DNA of 23,026 bases from positions 1 through 23,026 of IMG/VR virus record IMGVR_UViG_3300021376_000371; one strand, 5' to 3'. Position 1 is the stretch's first letter. Each line of letters starts with the position of its first letter. A program made the translations under genes and the position numbers. Below the pieces are notes generated by a model that worked only from the letters and a program-made list of their open reading frames with translations, did no database searches and was not told the DNA's origin. Shown piece after piece: positions 13,655 to 20,524 of this stretch. The stretch is from a virus.

Positions 13655-14118
13655 AACTCTTTGATTACGTCTACTACGAAGATTATGGGCACGAATGGTA
13701 TTTCCATGTGCTCTCAAACTATCCTAAGTTTGCATTCATTGATTGTGTAGTGCAATGGGATGAGTTTCCTGCTACTGAATGGTTTCCATCCATTCTGTTT
13801 GGTATTGGTCCACATGATTTATTTGGTATCTCAATCCGATACAGAAAGTTTGAGATTCGCTTCAACCTATTACATTTCAAACCACGCAACTTAGAATGGT
13901 ATCGCACTGGAAGCTTGACCTACAGAAATTCTATGTTATTCGACGAACCACTACTCAATTCACTACAAGGAACTATGGCAACGATTGATCCCTATTCAGC
14001 AAAGAAAGAAGCAATTGATGAGAATTATATAGATACTATTGAGGAACGACTTACTTGTATTGAAGATAAAGTTAACTTACTCAGTGCTCAACTTAAACTA
14101 GAGTCTTATAAAAAATGA
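13651..14118 (+). CDS. Hypothetical aromatic-rich protein (155 aa)
   Basis: Residues 1-85 are beta-rich and aromatic (MKLFDYVYYEDYGHEWYFHV ... GIGPHDLFGISIRYRKFEIR), and the last 40 form a helix (IDTIEERLTCIEDKVNLLSA). The layout suggests a globular domain plus a short oligomerising coiled coil. It starts in an ATGA overlap. Function unknown. Confidence 0.8.
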   Translation: MKLFDYVYYEDYGHEWYFHVLSNYPKFAFIDCVVQWDEFPATEWFPSILFGIGPHDLFGISIRYRKFEIRFNLLHFKPRNLEWYRTGSLTYRNSMLFDEPLLNSLQGTMATIDPYSAKKEAIDENYIDTIEERLTCIEDKVNLLSAQLKLESYKK

Positions 14119-14306
14119 TAGGAAATCCAGATAATATCAAACTTGATAGTCCTTCAAAGATGTTTGAGTATGAAAAAATGGCAAGAACAATTGACCAGTG
14201 TGAGAATGTAGAAGAACTGCGACTCACACTTAAATCAGTATTGAAAACGTTTATGAAGTATCAAGAAACAACCGCTAAAATTCTTACGATGCCCCCACCA
14301 CAATGA
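14115..14306 (+). CDS. Conserved small helical protein (63 aa)
   Basis: MIGNPDNIKLDSPSKMFEYE and KMARTIDQCENVEELRLTLK contain the (L)xxPSKxFxYEKxxRxID pattern of a short cyanophage family. The rest is one long helix ending in a Pro-rich tail. ATGA overlaps couple it on both sides. Function unknown. Confidence 0.85.
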   Translation: MIGNPDNIKLDSPSKMFEYEKMARTIDQCENVEELRLTLKSVLKTFMKYQETTAKILTMPPPQ

Positions 14307-14542
14307 CACAAGAAGATAAGTATGCTCTCGAAGAGTTTCTTCGTGCTGCACTCACTACTAGTGGTGTCGTTGCTGCATTCATCATAATTATGCTTGTAAT
14401 CATCAATGTTAGTTCTGGTGGTAAACCAGCAGAATCATCATTTGAAGTGGTTGATAAGTACAAAGAGTGTGATGTGGTAAGATATGCACCGCACCAAGTT
14501 GCCGAATACAAGTATTTCTTATATTGTCCTCCACCACGATGA
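14303..14542 (+). CDS. Single-pass membrane protein of cyanophage type (79 aa)
   Basis: Residues 17-37 (LTTSGVVAAFIIIMLVIINV) form one transmembrane helix. The soluble tail contains VVDKYKECDVVRYAPHQVAE and YKYFLYC, a C(D/E)VVRY.P...A.Y.YFL.C signature I recognise from many cyanophage small proteins. Two tail cysteines could form a disulphide if exported. The N-terminus would be cytoplasmic by charge. Confidence 0.85.
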   Translation: MTQEDKYALEEFLRAALTTSGVVAAFIIIMLVIINVSSGGKPAESSFEVVDKYKECDVVRYAPHQVAEYKYFLYCPPPR

Positions 14543-14931
14543 ACGATGATATGCCCTGGGTCAATCTGACTCAAGAAGAAGTTGAAGAACTTCGTAGTAA
14601 AAAACAAGAACTCACACAATATGGAAAGGAGAAAATCCGACAACTTATGATGAATCAAGAACCCTACCCCGATGAAATGTTTGAAGAAGCAGCAAAACGA
14701 GAAGCAGAAAACAAAGCATTAGAATCACTTGGAATTGATTATGAGGACTTCAAAGGTGAAGATGATGTAGATTATGAAGCACCAAACGGAGACTATATCA
14801 AGTCTTATCCACTTATCAATCGTGTGGAAGTTATTTCTGGTGATGGAAGAGAGTTTGTTCGGTATGACTGCGCTAATGTTCAAGTATCACAACAAGATGA
14901 TGGACGCACACTTAAGGTATTTGTATCGTGA
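14539..14931 (+). CDS. Hypothetical acidic protein (130 aa)
   Basis: ATG 14539 overlaps the previous stop. The first 70 residues are a highly charged helix (LTQEEVEELRSKKQELTQYG ... DEMFEEAAKREAENKALESL) and the C-terminus a small beta domain (NRVEVISGDGREFVRYDCAN). No family recognised. It overlaps the next start as GTGA. Confidence 0.8.
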   Translation: MNDDMPWVNLTQEEVEELRSKKQELTQYGKEKIRQLMMNQEPYPDEMFEEAAKREAENKALESLGIDYEDFKGEDDVDYEAPNGDYIKSYPLINRVEVISGDGREFVRYDCANVQVSQQDDGRTLKVFVS

Positions 14932-15128
14932 TTAACTTTGATGCTCGTTCCGAAAAAAACCCAGACGAAATCGTGCTGGAAGATGTTAAGATGTTTCACT
15001 ATGAAACAATGGAAGAAGGTCGTCATGTATGGATTGGTATCTATACAAATGATGGCAAGATTTACCACATGAATATTGGTGGTGATAATCTCAAAGTATA
15101 CTACAGTAATGAAACTTGCGAACTATGA
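14928..15128 (+). CDS. Hypothetical small protein with GTG start (66 aa)
   Basis: GTG 14928 overlaps the previous stop as GTGA. The sequence MINFDARSEKNPDEIVLEDV, KMFHYETMEEGRHVWIGIYT and a further strand suggest a beta-sandwich. Function unknown. Confidence 0.75.
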   Translation: MINFDARSEKNPDEIVLEDVKMFHYETMEEGRHVWIGIYTNDGKIYHMNIGGDNLKVYYSNETCEL

Positions 15129-15358
15129 CACAACTGATTGATCCTTCTGATCCACGTTATTACCGCCAAACATCGGACGAACCTTATCTTCGTCACGATT
15201 ATAAATTAGTGACGAGCACTGGCGAATCTGTTATCTTTGATAACTATGAAGATGTGCAGCGCAGGTGGTTTGAGCGTAGTGGTAACTTTTTAAGTCACGT
15301 TGAGGTTCTAGACCACAAAGAACCAAAGAAAAAAAATAAAAAAGGATTTAAACTATGA
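15125..15358 (+). CDS. Conserved small protein with basic tail (77 aa)
   Basis: ATG 15125 in an ATGA overlap is preferred to a TTG at 15116. The core YKLVTSTGESVIFDNYEDVQ, RRWFERSGNFLSHVEVLDHK and the KKKNKKGFKL tail match a cyanophage family with a F.dY.....WF......SHVEVLD...KGFK signature. Function unknown. Confidence 0.9.
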   Translation: MTQLIDPSDPRYYRQTSDEPYLRHDYKLVTSTGESVIFDNYEDVQRRWFERSGNFLSHVEVLDHKEPKKKNKKGFKL

Positions 15359-15816
15359 TCGACTGGAACACAAGATTTCAAGCACTATCTGATATAGAAA
15401 AAGATAAGATCGCTCTGTTGAGAGTGATTGAATGTACGAATGGTATTATTCAGTATAAGTTTCGTGATGAGGATGAAGACGCCTTAACATTAGAAGAAAC
15501 CAGAAATGCCATGAAGTTTTCCATGGGATGTATGAAACGTATGGAAATACCTGTAGGCGATAAAGTGGTTACATTTGCACCTGAAACCGCAGAACTCTTT
15601 ACTGAAATGAGAAGACTGTATATCTCTGGTGCAAAACAAAACAATCAAGAAGATTTCAATGAGTTTCTCAAAGGATCTAAAGCTAATTTACTTGCAGTCG
15701 GTAAAGAACGTATTTTACATGCAAGGCGTCTTGTATTTGAGCATATTGACGAATTGCCACCACATACGTTAGAATGGGGACTATCATACATCTTTAGTTT
15801 TGCGGGGTGGGTATAA
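15355..15816 (+). CDS. Hypothetical helical protein (153 aa)
   Basis: It has long helices (LSDIEKDKIALLRVIECTNG ... ALTLEETRNAMKFSMGCMKR ... GKERILHARRLVFEHIDELP) and no cofactor motif. It begins in an ATGA overlap and ends in TAATG. No family recognised. Confidence 0.8.
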   Translation: MIDWNTRFQALSDIEKDKIALLRVIECTNGIIQYKFRDEDEDALTLEETRNAMKFSMGCMKRMEIPVGDKVVTFAPETAELFTEMRRLYISGAKQNNQEDFNEFLKGSKANLLAVGKERILHARRLVFEHIDELPPHTLEWGLSYIFSFAGWV

Positions 15817-16010
15817 TGCCAATCTTTCCTGATTGCTACGATGAGTGGGGTCTATATAAGATAACCTACTATGGAGACCACAAAATGTATGAAATGCTAT
15901 TTGAGGGCACCGAAGAAGAGTGTCGTCAATATGCCTACGATAACTACACTGACAAGGAGCAAACTAACATGTGCTTAATGGATTGGGAAGCTAGGGAGTG
16001 GGATGTATAA
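15816..16010 (+). CDS. Hypothetical small protein (64 aa)
   Basis: MPIFPDCYDEWGLYKITYYG and DHKMYEMLFEGTEEECRQYA suggest two strands plus a helix, a layout common in short phage proteins that handle host partners, but no family is recognised. Starts and ends in one-base TAATG overlaps. Confidence 0.8.
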   Translation: MPIFPDCYDEWGLYKITYYGDHKMYEMLFEGTEEECRQYAYDNYTDKEQTNMCLMDWEAREWDV

Positions 16011-16405
16011 TGGGGATGTTCGACTATTTTCGCTCATCATATGATTTGGGTGAGCAATTTACAAATACAGTGTGTCAAACCAAAGACATTGAAGATGGTA
16101 TTGGTGGCACAATGACTGACTATTGGTTAGACCCGTCTGGTCAATTGTGGCAACCAAGCTATATGAACACACATACATTTGAGGAGATTGCTAAAACCGA
16201 TGATCGGTATGATGAGAAGCGCAAGTTTCTTAATTATGAATGGATTCCCACTGGTGTGCATGGTAAATACCGACCACACTACATTACAAAATATATTGAA
16301 GTGTATCCTGCCAACTGGGACGGAAAATGGGAAGATTGGCCTCGGTTGCGATTGCACTTTCGACATGGTAAACTACAAGAATACGTTGACATGACAGGAC
16401 GATGA
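16010..16405 (+). CDS. Conserved phage protein, MGMFD family (131 aa)
   Basis: It reads MGMFDYFRSSYDLGEQFTNT, VCQTKDIEDGIGGTMTDYWL, DPSGQLW, ending KWEDWPRLRLHFRHGKLQEY. The MGMFD...SSYDLG...CQTKD......M..YWLDP.G.L pattern is a widespread phage/prophage family of unknown function. Start ATG 16010 is chosen because the family begins MGMFD and it overlaps the prior stop by one base. Confidence 0.9.
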   Translation: MGMFDYFRSSYDLGEQFTNTVCQTKDIEDGIGGTMTDYWLDPSGQLWQPSYMNTHTFEEIAKTDDRYDEKRKFLNYEWIPTGVHGKYRPHYITKYIEVYPANWDGKWEDWPRLRLHFRHGKLQEYVDMTGR

Positions 16406-16563
16406 ATTTTACACAAGAACAATACAAACTGATGTACACTGCAGTACGCAGGTATCAGTATGACAAAACTGCATTGAACGGAACTGACTATTGGAACTGT
16501 TCTGAGATTCTGGATCAATTGTTTGATTCTGTTTATACTCAAAGACAGGAACAACAAACATGA
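16402..16563 (+). CDS. Small helical protein (53 aa)
   Basis: MNFTQEQYKLMYTAVRRYQY, DKTALNGTDYWNCSEILDQL, then LFDSVYTQRQ. The QY.L.Y.AVR.YQ...........Y..C..ILD.LF pattern is one I recognise in short cyanophage proteins. ATGA overlap with the preceding gene. Function unknown. Confidence 0.85.
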   Translation: MNFTQEQYKLMYTAVRRYQYDKTALNGTDYWNCSEILDQLFDSVYTQRQEQQT

Positions 16564-16575
16564 AGAAATCTATAG

Positions 16576-16608
16576 ATGTGTGGATTTTCGCACATTCCGT
16601 GTTATAAT
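16576..16608 (+). promoter_or_regulatory. Hairpin plus extended -10 promoter
   Basis: TGTTATAAT at 16600-16608 is an extended -10 (TGn followed by a consensus TATAAT). The normal -35 position is instead occupied by a hairpin, ATGTG (16576-16580) with CACAT (16591-16595). A second hairpin GCGGA/TCCGC at 16628-16642 lies in the leader of the 16654 gene. Confidence 0.65.
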
Positions 16609-16653
16609 GAACAATGTAAACATTAGTGCGGAGAAATTCCGCGAAACTTCCGC

Positions 16654-16830
16654 ATGAATGACCACGAATGGAATGAATTGAATCGTATGCACCGCGAAAT
16701 CACCTTAAGTGGTATACCTGCATTTGATACCAAGTATCTCGAACAGTATACAGAACTGTTGACCAAATCTCTACAAGGCAAAGGAGACATGTCTCCAGGA
16801 GACACAGATATTCCAATGGAAAAACCATGA
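16654..16830 (+). CDS. Hypothetical small protein (58 aa)
   Basis: The ATG at 16654 is the first after the promoter and leader hairpin. MNDHEWNELNRMHREITLSG is followed by IPAFDTKYLEQYTELLTKSL and a Pro/Gly tail. The leader hairpin ends 11 bases before the start and may affect ribosome access. No family recognised. Confidence 0.7.
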   Translation: MNDHEWNELNRMHREITLSGIPAFDTKYLEQYTELLTKSLQGKGDMSPGDTDIPMEKP

Positions 16831-16964
16831 TACTATCTTTGTTTAAATGGTTTATAAAACCATCTGATAAACCGATTTTTAAAGAACATAATTTATATGA
16901 TAAAATTGTAGAGTTAGAACACCGCATTGAACAATTAGAACATGAACGACAAACTGATGACTGA
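16827..16964 (+). CDS. Small amphipathic/coiled-coil protein (45 aa)
   Basis: The first ten residues (MILSLFKWFI) are an amphipathic or membrane-surface helix, and residues 23-43 form an acidic heptad helix (YDKIVELEHRIEQLEHERQT). ATGA overlap with the previous gene. A membrane-peripheral role is inference. Confidence 0.65.
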   Translation: MILSLFKWFIKPSDKPIFKEHNLYDKIVELEHRIEQLEHERQTDD

Positions 16965-17172
16965 TCTTGGCAAGTGTCTGGTGTGGGGATGGATCTTCAC
17001 AGCAAACTGCCTTGTTATCATACAACACGAAAAATTGCAAGACTTGACAAAACGGGTTGATGCACAGTATAATGAGATTCATTCTATTCTTAATGCACAA
17101 AATTCAAACATTATGCAACTTCAAAATCGAGGTGTTACTTCCAATACAAATCGTACTGGAGAGTTTGAATGA
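16942..17172 (+). CDS. Membrane-anchored coiled-coil protein (76 aa)
   Basis: One hydrophobic helix (LVWGWIFTANCLVIIQH) precedes a polar helix LQDLTKRVDAQYNEIHSILN, giving a membrane anchor with a soluble coil. A second in-frame ATG at 16957 is possible; neither start has a Shine-Dalgarno. A perfect -35/-10 pair lies inside its coding sequence. It overlaps the preceding gene by 23 bases. Confidence 0.75.
   Translation: MNDKLMTDLGKCLVWGWIFTANCLVIIQHEKLQDLTKRVDAQYNEIHSILNAQNSNIMQLQNRGVTSNTNRTGEFE
17044..17073 (+). promoter_or_regulatory. Intragenic consensus sigma70 promoter
   Basis: TTGACA at 17044-17049 and TATAAT at 17068-17073 are both perfect consensus with an 18-base spacer, inside the codons for DLTKRVDAQYNE. 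It would initiate about 90 bases before ATG 17169. Confidence 0.7.
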
Positions 17173-17414
17173 CAGAGTTTACACCATCCGCAAAGTTTCC
17201 GTTTGAGAAGTTTCCATATCGTATAGAAGTAACAAATGAACCACGAGTGTGTTGGTTCAAATGCGTAGAAGATGCGGAAAAATTCATTTCACAACATCAA
17301 CTCACGAAAAAAGATTATGTTATGGAGTCAAACAATGTGGAGACTGTGGGCAAAAGCACTCGGAGAAAAGGCACACAAAAAAAATCGAGTCGCCGACAAA
17401 ATCGCACTGATTAG
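17169..17414 (+). CDS. Conserved cyanophage protein with basic tail (81 aa)
   Basis: MTEFTPSAKFPFEKFPYRIE, VTNEPRVCWFKCVEDAEKFI is a family signature I recognise from many T4-type cyanophages. Residues 58-81 are Lys/Arg-rich (GKSTRRKGTQKKSSRRQNRT). That basic tail is encoded by bases that also encode the start of the next gene in another frame. A nucleic-acid role is suggested by the tail only. Confidence 0.9.
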   Translation: MTEFTPSAKFPFEKFPYRIEVTNEPRVCWFKCVEDAEKFISQHQLTKKDYVMESNNVETVGKSTRRKGTQKKSSRRQNRTD

Positions 17415-17559
17415 AACAATCATTTTTGCAACGTATTTAACTACTAATTGTTTCATTATTGCAGGTGTCATACGACATTGGAATGACGGAACAACTACTG
17501 AAATCTTTATTGAAAATCCCCATGAAACACCTAGACAACATTCGAATTACAATCCATGA
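17335..17559 (+). CDS. Membrane protein of MWRLWA family (74 aa)
   Basis: GGAG at 17324-17327 is 7 bases before ATG 17335 and the family begins MWRLWAxALGEKA, so this start is chosen over upstream in-frame codons. Residues 22-46 (ADKIALIRTIIFATYLTTNC onward) give one transmembrane helix, followed by VIRHW. I recognise the MWRLWA...ALIRT......TN.FI.A.VI.HW pattern from cyanophages. It overlaps 80 bases of the preceding gene out of frame and 77 of the next. Confidence 0.85.
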   Translation: MWRLWAKALGEKAHKKNRVADKIALIRTIIFATYLTTNCFIIAGVIRHWNDGTTTEIFIENPHETPRQHSNYNP

Positions 17560-17722
17560 CGACCTATCTGAGACAAATGTCAGCTTGACTGAATTTCTGT
17601 CTGCACTAAGGGCAGATGTGGACATGCTACGAGCAGATGTGGATCGATTGGAAGCTGAAAACATTGAAACGACAAATTGCTTGTACGAAATTCAAAATCG
17701 CATTGATATGCTAGAACAATGA
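17483..17722 (+). CDS. Coiled-coil protein (79 aa)
   Basis: Residues 1-25 are polar (MTEQLLKSLLKIPMKHLDNI), and residues 40-79 have regular heptads with a repeated RADVDxL unit (ALRADVDMLRADVDRLEAEN). ATG 17522 is an alternative start that would shorten the overlap. No catalytic motif. Confidence 0.7.
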   Translation: MTEQLLKSLLKIPMKHLDNIRITIHDDLSETNVSLTEFLSALRADVDMLRADVDRLEAENIETTNCLYEIQNRIDMLEQ

Positions 17723-17919
17723 GTGAACGTGCCCAACAGTTAATGGATGCAGTATGGGACGCACGACAGAATGGTGCGGATACTGAAACAAAACTTGTTG
17801 CTGCTATTCTAAGACTTGCATCTGACGCCGTGAGGTGTTATACTGCACAGAACGGTATAGAAGTCCTAGACCGTCAAGACCTCATTAACATTACATACGA
17901 ATTAACTGAACTCAAATGA
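17719..17919 (+). CDS. Conserved small cyanophage protein (66 aa)
   Basis: MSERAQQLMDAVWDARQNGA, DTETKLVAAILRLASDAVRC and YTAQNGIEVLDRQDLI match a family pattern (A..I.DAVWEARENGADTE.KLVAA) I recognise from cyanophages. It is fully helical with no motif. ATGA overlaps on both sides. Confidence 0.85.
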   Translation: MSERAQQLMDAVWDARQNGADTETKLVAAILRLASDAVRCYTAQNGIEVLDRQDLINITYELTELK

Positions 17920-19394
17920 CAATTACACTCAAGGATATGCAATCAATGAAGAACACGGATCCATATCGTGACTTTCTTACTACTCCTTTTTGTCTGGAGA
18001 TTTACGATCCAAAGTTTTATGATCGTAGACATACCATGACTATTTTTGTTGGTAAAATGGGTCAAGGTAAAACTCATGCATACACCAACAGTTTCCTTCG
18101 TACACTGATTGATCTTCCCAACAATGAAGGTCCTCAATTGTTGATGTATTCTGTACCAGAAACGTCTAGTTTTGAACACGATAAGTTCGAACAGGCGTGT
18201 GATCATCTGAGTCAGACTCTTGGTAAAACAATTAAGTATGTCACCACTATGGAAAGAACTGGCAATCTGAAAAGTCAGTTGCGTAAAATTGAGAAACAGT
18301 ACCTTGCAAAAGGTTATATTGTGGTGTATTCCATGACAAATGCGGCAATCACGAGTGATGCGACGAGAGATTTCGTCAATCGACTGATGGTTGATGATAT
18401 CAAGATTTCTGTTATGGTAGACGAATCTCATACTTGGTTGTGTTCGTGTCAGGAGAATTACAATTTGGTGACTGGTAATAGTGGTACAAGATCTTATGAA
18501 GCTAAATTGTTTGAATTCTGTGCTCATATTGCTAAAAAGAGTCCGTTCGTGTTCGGTATGACTGCAACAGCTAATCGTGAACAACGTGGTGAAATTCGTC
18601 CTGCCGAAGGACTGTCATTCAAAATTGCCAATAAAATGTGTCCGAAAAAGAATCTTCTTACACGAAATGGATGGATTAGTTCTTTCAACCTGTATGATGT
18701 CAAACACACAGGTCTCATTCTAAAAGAGTTTGTCAAACATCATCAAAATTCAATTGAGGAATCAAACACTAAAAAGTGTGCAATGATTAGTTGTGCCGCT
18801 CGTATTGACACTCCTAGATCTAATCCTTGGACACTAGAGGTTATGCATGAACAACTGCGTCAGGATTTGATTCAATATGCAAATTATGATATGGATGATC
18901 ATGTGATTGCAATCTTGAATAAAGATGGTTGTAAAACTTTTACTTTGAATGGTGATGGAGAGAGAATCACTGAAGATGAACTCAAAGAACGAATGAAAGA
19001 TCCAACAGATCCTTTACATTATTTGCTTGTTGTATACAAGGGAGTATGTGGAACTGATATTTCTTCCTTAAGTCATTACATGTCTGTACATGCAAAAAAC
19101 AAAAAAACATCAGATCAGGTACACATCACAGTTGGTAACATTCAACGCCTAGGTCGATTTGTTCGTGCTAATCTGAATAGTGACATCTATGATGGATATA
19201 CACTTGAACAGTACATCAATAAGTATCATACCAATGAAGAAATGATGGAACAACTTATCATTGATAATTCATTCCATGCATGGATGCCAGACACTGATAC
19301 TAATCATGTCGTTAAACAACTATTTGAAGATGAGTATGCAAATAGTGTAGAAGATGCAAGAGAGTATATCCGTCAACTACCAGTTGTAAGGTGA
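17916..19394 (+). CDS. SF2 helicase-like ATPase (492 aa)
   Basis: Walker A GKMGQGKT at 46-53, a Walker B/motif II DESH at 169-172, motif III TAT at 216-218, a motif V-like GVCGTDISSLSHYMS near 376 and motif VI QRLGRFVR at 410-417 define an SF2 NTPase. The DESH instead of DEAH/DEAD is a variant. The last 75 residues are an extra helical/acidic domain. The protein is much longer than its neighbours and differs from helicase 1 in every loop, so it is not a duplicate. A role in DNA or RNA unwinding is inferred. It is coupled to its neighbours by ATGA and GTGA overlaps. Confidence 0.9.
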   Translation: MTITLKDMQSMKNTDPYRDFLTTPFCLEIYDPKFYDRRHTMTIFVGKMGQGKTHAYTNSFLRTLIDLPNNEGPQLLMYSVPETSSFEHDKFEQACDHLSQTLGKTIKYVTTMERTGNLKSQLRKIEKQYLAKGYIVVYSMTNAAITSDATRDFVNRLMVDDIKISVMVDESHTWLCSCQENYNLVTGNSGTRSYEAKLFEFCAHIAKKSPFVFGMTATANREQRGEIRPAEGLSFKIANKMCPKKNLLTRNGWISSFNLYDVKHTGLILKEFVKHHQNSIEESNTKKCAMISCAARIDTPRSNPWTLEVMHEQLRQDLIQYANYDMDDHVIAILNKDGCKTFTLNGDGERITEDELKERMKDPTDPLHYLLVVYKGVCGTDISSLSHYMSVHAKNKKTSDQVHITVGNIQRLGRFVRANLNSDIYDGYTLEQYINKYHTNEEMMEQLIIDNSFHAWMPDTDTNHVVKQLFEDEYANSVEDAREYIRQLPVVR

Positions 19395-19852
19395 AAGAGT
19401 TTAATTATGCCCTGGACTATAAAGTTCTGGACTTCACACTTACGGAGAATCGCCATCTTTATCGCATTGGAAGGGGTGAACAAGGAGTTCTACTGGTTCG
19501 CCCTTATACAAACGATATTTGTGCTCACTGGAGATTTGTAAATGAAGAAACTGCTCGTCATTCTGCTGATACAATTTACGCCATGTTTTGTGATTATAAA
19601 CGGAGGAAAGATTTCATTGGTATGGACATGGCGAGGAAATTCTTGGAGATGGGTTTTACAAGAGCAAGACGCTATGCCAATCATTCCAGTGGTCAGAAAT
19701 ATAATCTTCAAGGAGAGATTCTTCCACAGGAAACAGATTGTCTCACTAATGAGAAAGCAAAGGCAGCTAGAGTGTTTAAAAAAGTGAGAGATACTGCCGC
19801 ATATGATCCAGAGTATGTTATAATGAGAAAACAATGGAGAGCAGCAGAATGA
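19391..19852 (+). CDS. DUF4385 family protein (153 aa)
   Basis: The GTG at 19391 overlaps the helicase stop as GTGA. The blocks YRIGRGEQGVLLVRPYTNDI, CAHWRFVNEETARHSADTIY, then DFIGMDMARKFLEMGFTRAR and RYANHSSGQKY are the DUF4385 signature found in T4-type cyanophages and some bacteria. The domain's biochemical activity is unknown to me. Its placement directly after a helicase may be a functional link. Confidence 0.9.
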   Translation: MKEFNYALDYKVLDFTLTENRHLYRIGRGEQGVLLVRPYTNDICAHWRFVNEETARHSADTIYAMFCDYKRRKDFIGMDMARKFLEMGFTRARRYANHSSGQKYNLQGEILPQETDCLTNEKAKAARVFKKVRDTAAYDPEYVIMRKQWRAAE

Positions 19853-20019
19853 CTGAAAAGGATAAAATCTTTCGTGATGTTTGGTGCTGTGCCTATCAAC
19901 GAAGATATCGTGCCATGGTTAAAAAAGATTGGGAATTATATCGTCGTGAGCATGATACAATATTGATGTGCCTTGGTATAGCGAAGTGGGTAACATTTGA
20001 AGAGGATATGAAGAAATAA
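19849..20019 (+). CDS. Small Cys/Trp-containing protein (56 aa)
   Basis: ATG 19849 in an ATGA overlap gives MTEKDKIFRDVWCCAYQRRY, RAMVKKDWELYRREHDTILM and CLGIAKWVTFEEDMKK, a basic helix pair with a CC motif. Last gene before the 560-base gene-free region. No terminator is obvious after it. Function unknown. Confidence 0.75.
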   Translation: MTEKDKIFRDVWCCAYQRRYRAMVKKDWELYRREHDTILMCLGIAKWVTFEEDMKK

Positions 20020-20048
20020 TTTAGAGTTGCGGAGTTTTTTCACAATCC

Positions 20049-20066
20049 TGTGGATTTTGTGGAAAA
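20049..20066 (-). promoter_or_regulatory. Two abutting DnaA-box-like 9-mers
   Basis: On the minus strand 20058-20066 reads TTTTCCACA, which equals the cyanobacterial (Synechococcus) DnaA-box consensus as I recall it. The adjoining 20049-20057 reads AAATCCACA, matching TTATCCACA at 7 of 9 positions. Head-to-tail boxes with no spacing beside AT-rich repeats are origin-like, but a chance pair is possible. CACAATCC with GGATTTTGTG can also form a hairpin here. Confidence 0.4.
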
Positions 20067-20122
20067 CTTTAAAAGATTAAAAAAAAGATAAGTGAGAGAA
20101 AAATATGGATTAAAAAAAGTTG

Positions 20123-20130
20123 TATAAATA
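20123..20130 (+). promoter_or_regulatory. T4-type late promoter box TATAAATA
   Basis: An exact late box with no gene for over 400 bases downstream. The first thing it would transcribe is the hairpin-rich stretch at 20150-20240, so it may drive a non-coding RNA or an origin primer transcript. Confidence 0.55.
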
Positions 20131-20152
20131 TGCGATTATTATTGATTACTAC

Positions 20153-20245
20153 GGAAATATCTCTAAAGGTACGGAGGGCGTACAAGGTAAGCGAGTCTAC
20201 CATGGATCGAACGGCTTGTCAACCCCTCTGGCCATACCATATTCT
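20153..20245 (+). ncRNA. Candidate structured RNA
   Basis: GTACG (20169-20173) pairs perfectly with CGTAC (20179-20183) around GAGGG, and GGTA with TACC immediately after (20186-20201). In an alternative fold GAGGG (20174-20178) pairs with CCCTC (20224-20228) and ACAAG (20182-20186) with CTTGT (20215-20219). The stretch is more GC-rich than its surroundings and lies 25-115 bases downstream of a late box. It has no tRNA T-loop geometry and no riboswitch I recognise. Confidence 0.3.
20194..20222 (-). promoter_or_regulatory. Candidate minus-strand promoter
   Basis: On the minus strand TTGACA (20217-20222) is followed after 17 bases by TAGACT (20194-20199). It would transcribe leftward across the late box and the DnaA-like boxes, antisense to the candidate RNA. 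The -10 is only 4/6. Confidence 0.3.
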
Positions 20246-20426
20246 GAAACCCTCAAAATCAGAAAAACAGTAAAATATTATTAATTATTAACTATTACCT
20301 TACTACCCCTCGGAAATTCTGAAAAACACTCAAAATAGTAACTTTTTTAAATGATTTTACTAGGGTTCTCATTACTAAATTATTATTATACATATGCGTA
20401 TTATTGATTATTATTCATTAACCCTC

Positions 20427-20450
20427 AGAGTGGCCTTGACAAAGGCCTCT
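20427..20450 (+). other. Hairpin with promoter -35 in its loop
   Basis: AGAG-T-GGCC at 20427-20435 pairs with GGCCTCT at 20444-20450 (one bulged T), leaving TTGACAAA as the loop. There is no T-run, so it is not an obvious terminator. Confidence 0.65.
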
Positions 20451-20465
20451 AGAATCGAGTATGAT
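20436..20465 (+). promoter_or_regulatory. Sigma70-like promoter P1
   Basis: TTGACA at 20436-20441, 18 bases, then TATGAT at 20460-20465. The -35 forms the loop of the 20427 hairpin. It is the upstream of two tandem promoters for the gene at 20581. Confidence 0.65.
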
Positions 20466-20495
20466 GGCTCTGTCAAGGATCAAAGGTTGCTTAGA

Positions 20496-20522
20496 GGCCT
20501 TATTATTAATTATTAATAAGCC
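20496..20522 (+). other. AT-rich hairpin between tandem promoters
   Basis: GGC (20496-20498) and TTATTA (20500-20505) pair with TAATAA (20514-20519) and GCC (20520-20522), with one bulge and an 8-base loop. It lies 2 bases before the P2 -35. Confidence 0.5.
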
Positions 20523-20524
20523 AC

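Noticed and set aside
16560-16608. 15-codon ORF ending at the -10
   Set aside because: Too short, and its bases form a hairpin and a consensus -10.
17943-18584. 213-codon minus-strand ORF opposite helicase 2
   Set aside because: It is antisense to conserved helicase motifs and has no recognisable domain.
20153-20245. tRNA gene
   Set aside because: GATCGAAC and GTTCGATC look T-loop-like but no flanking stem, acceptor stem or anticodon arm forms on either strand.
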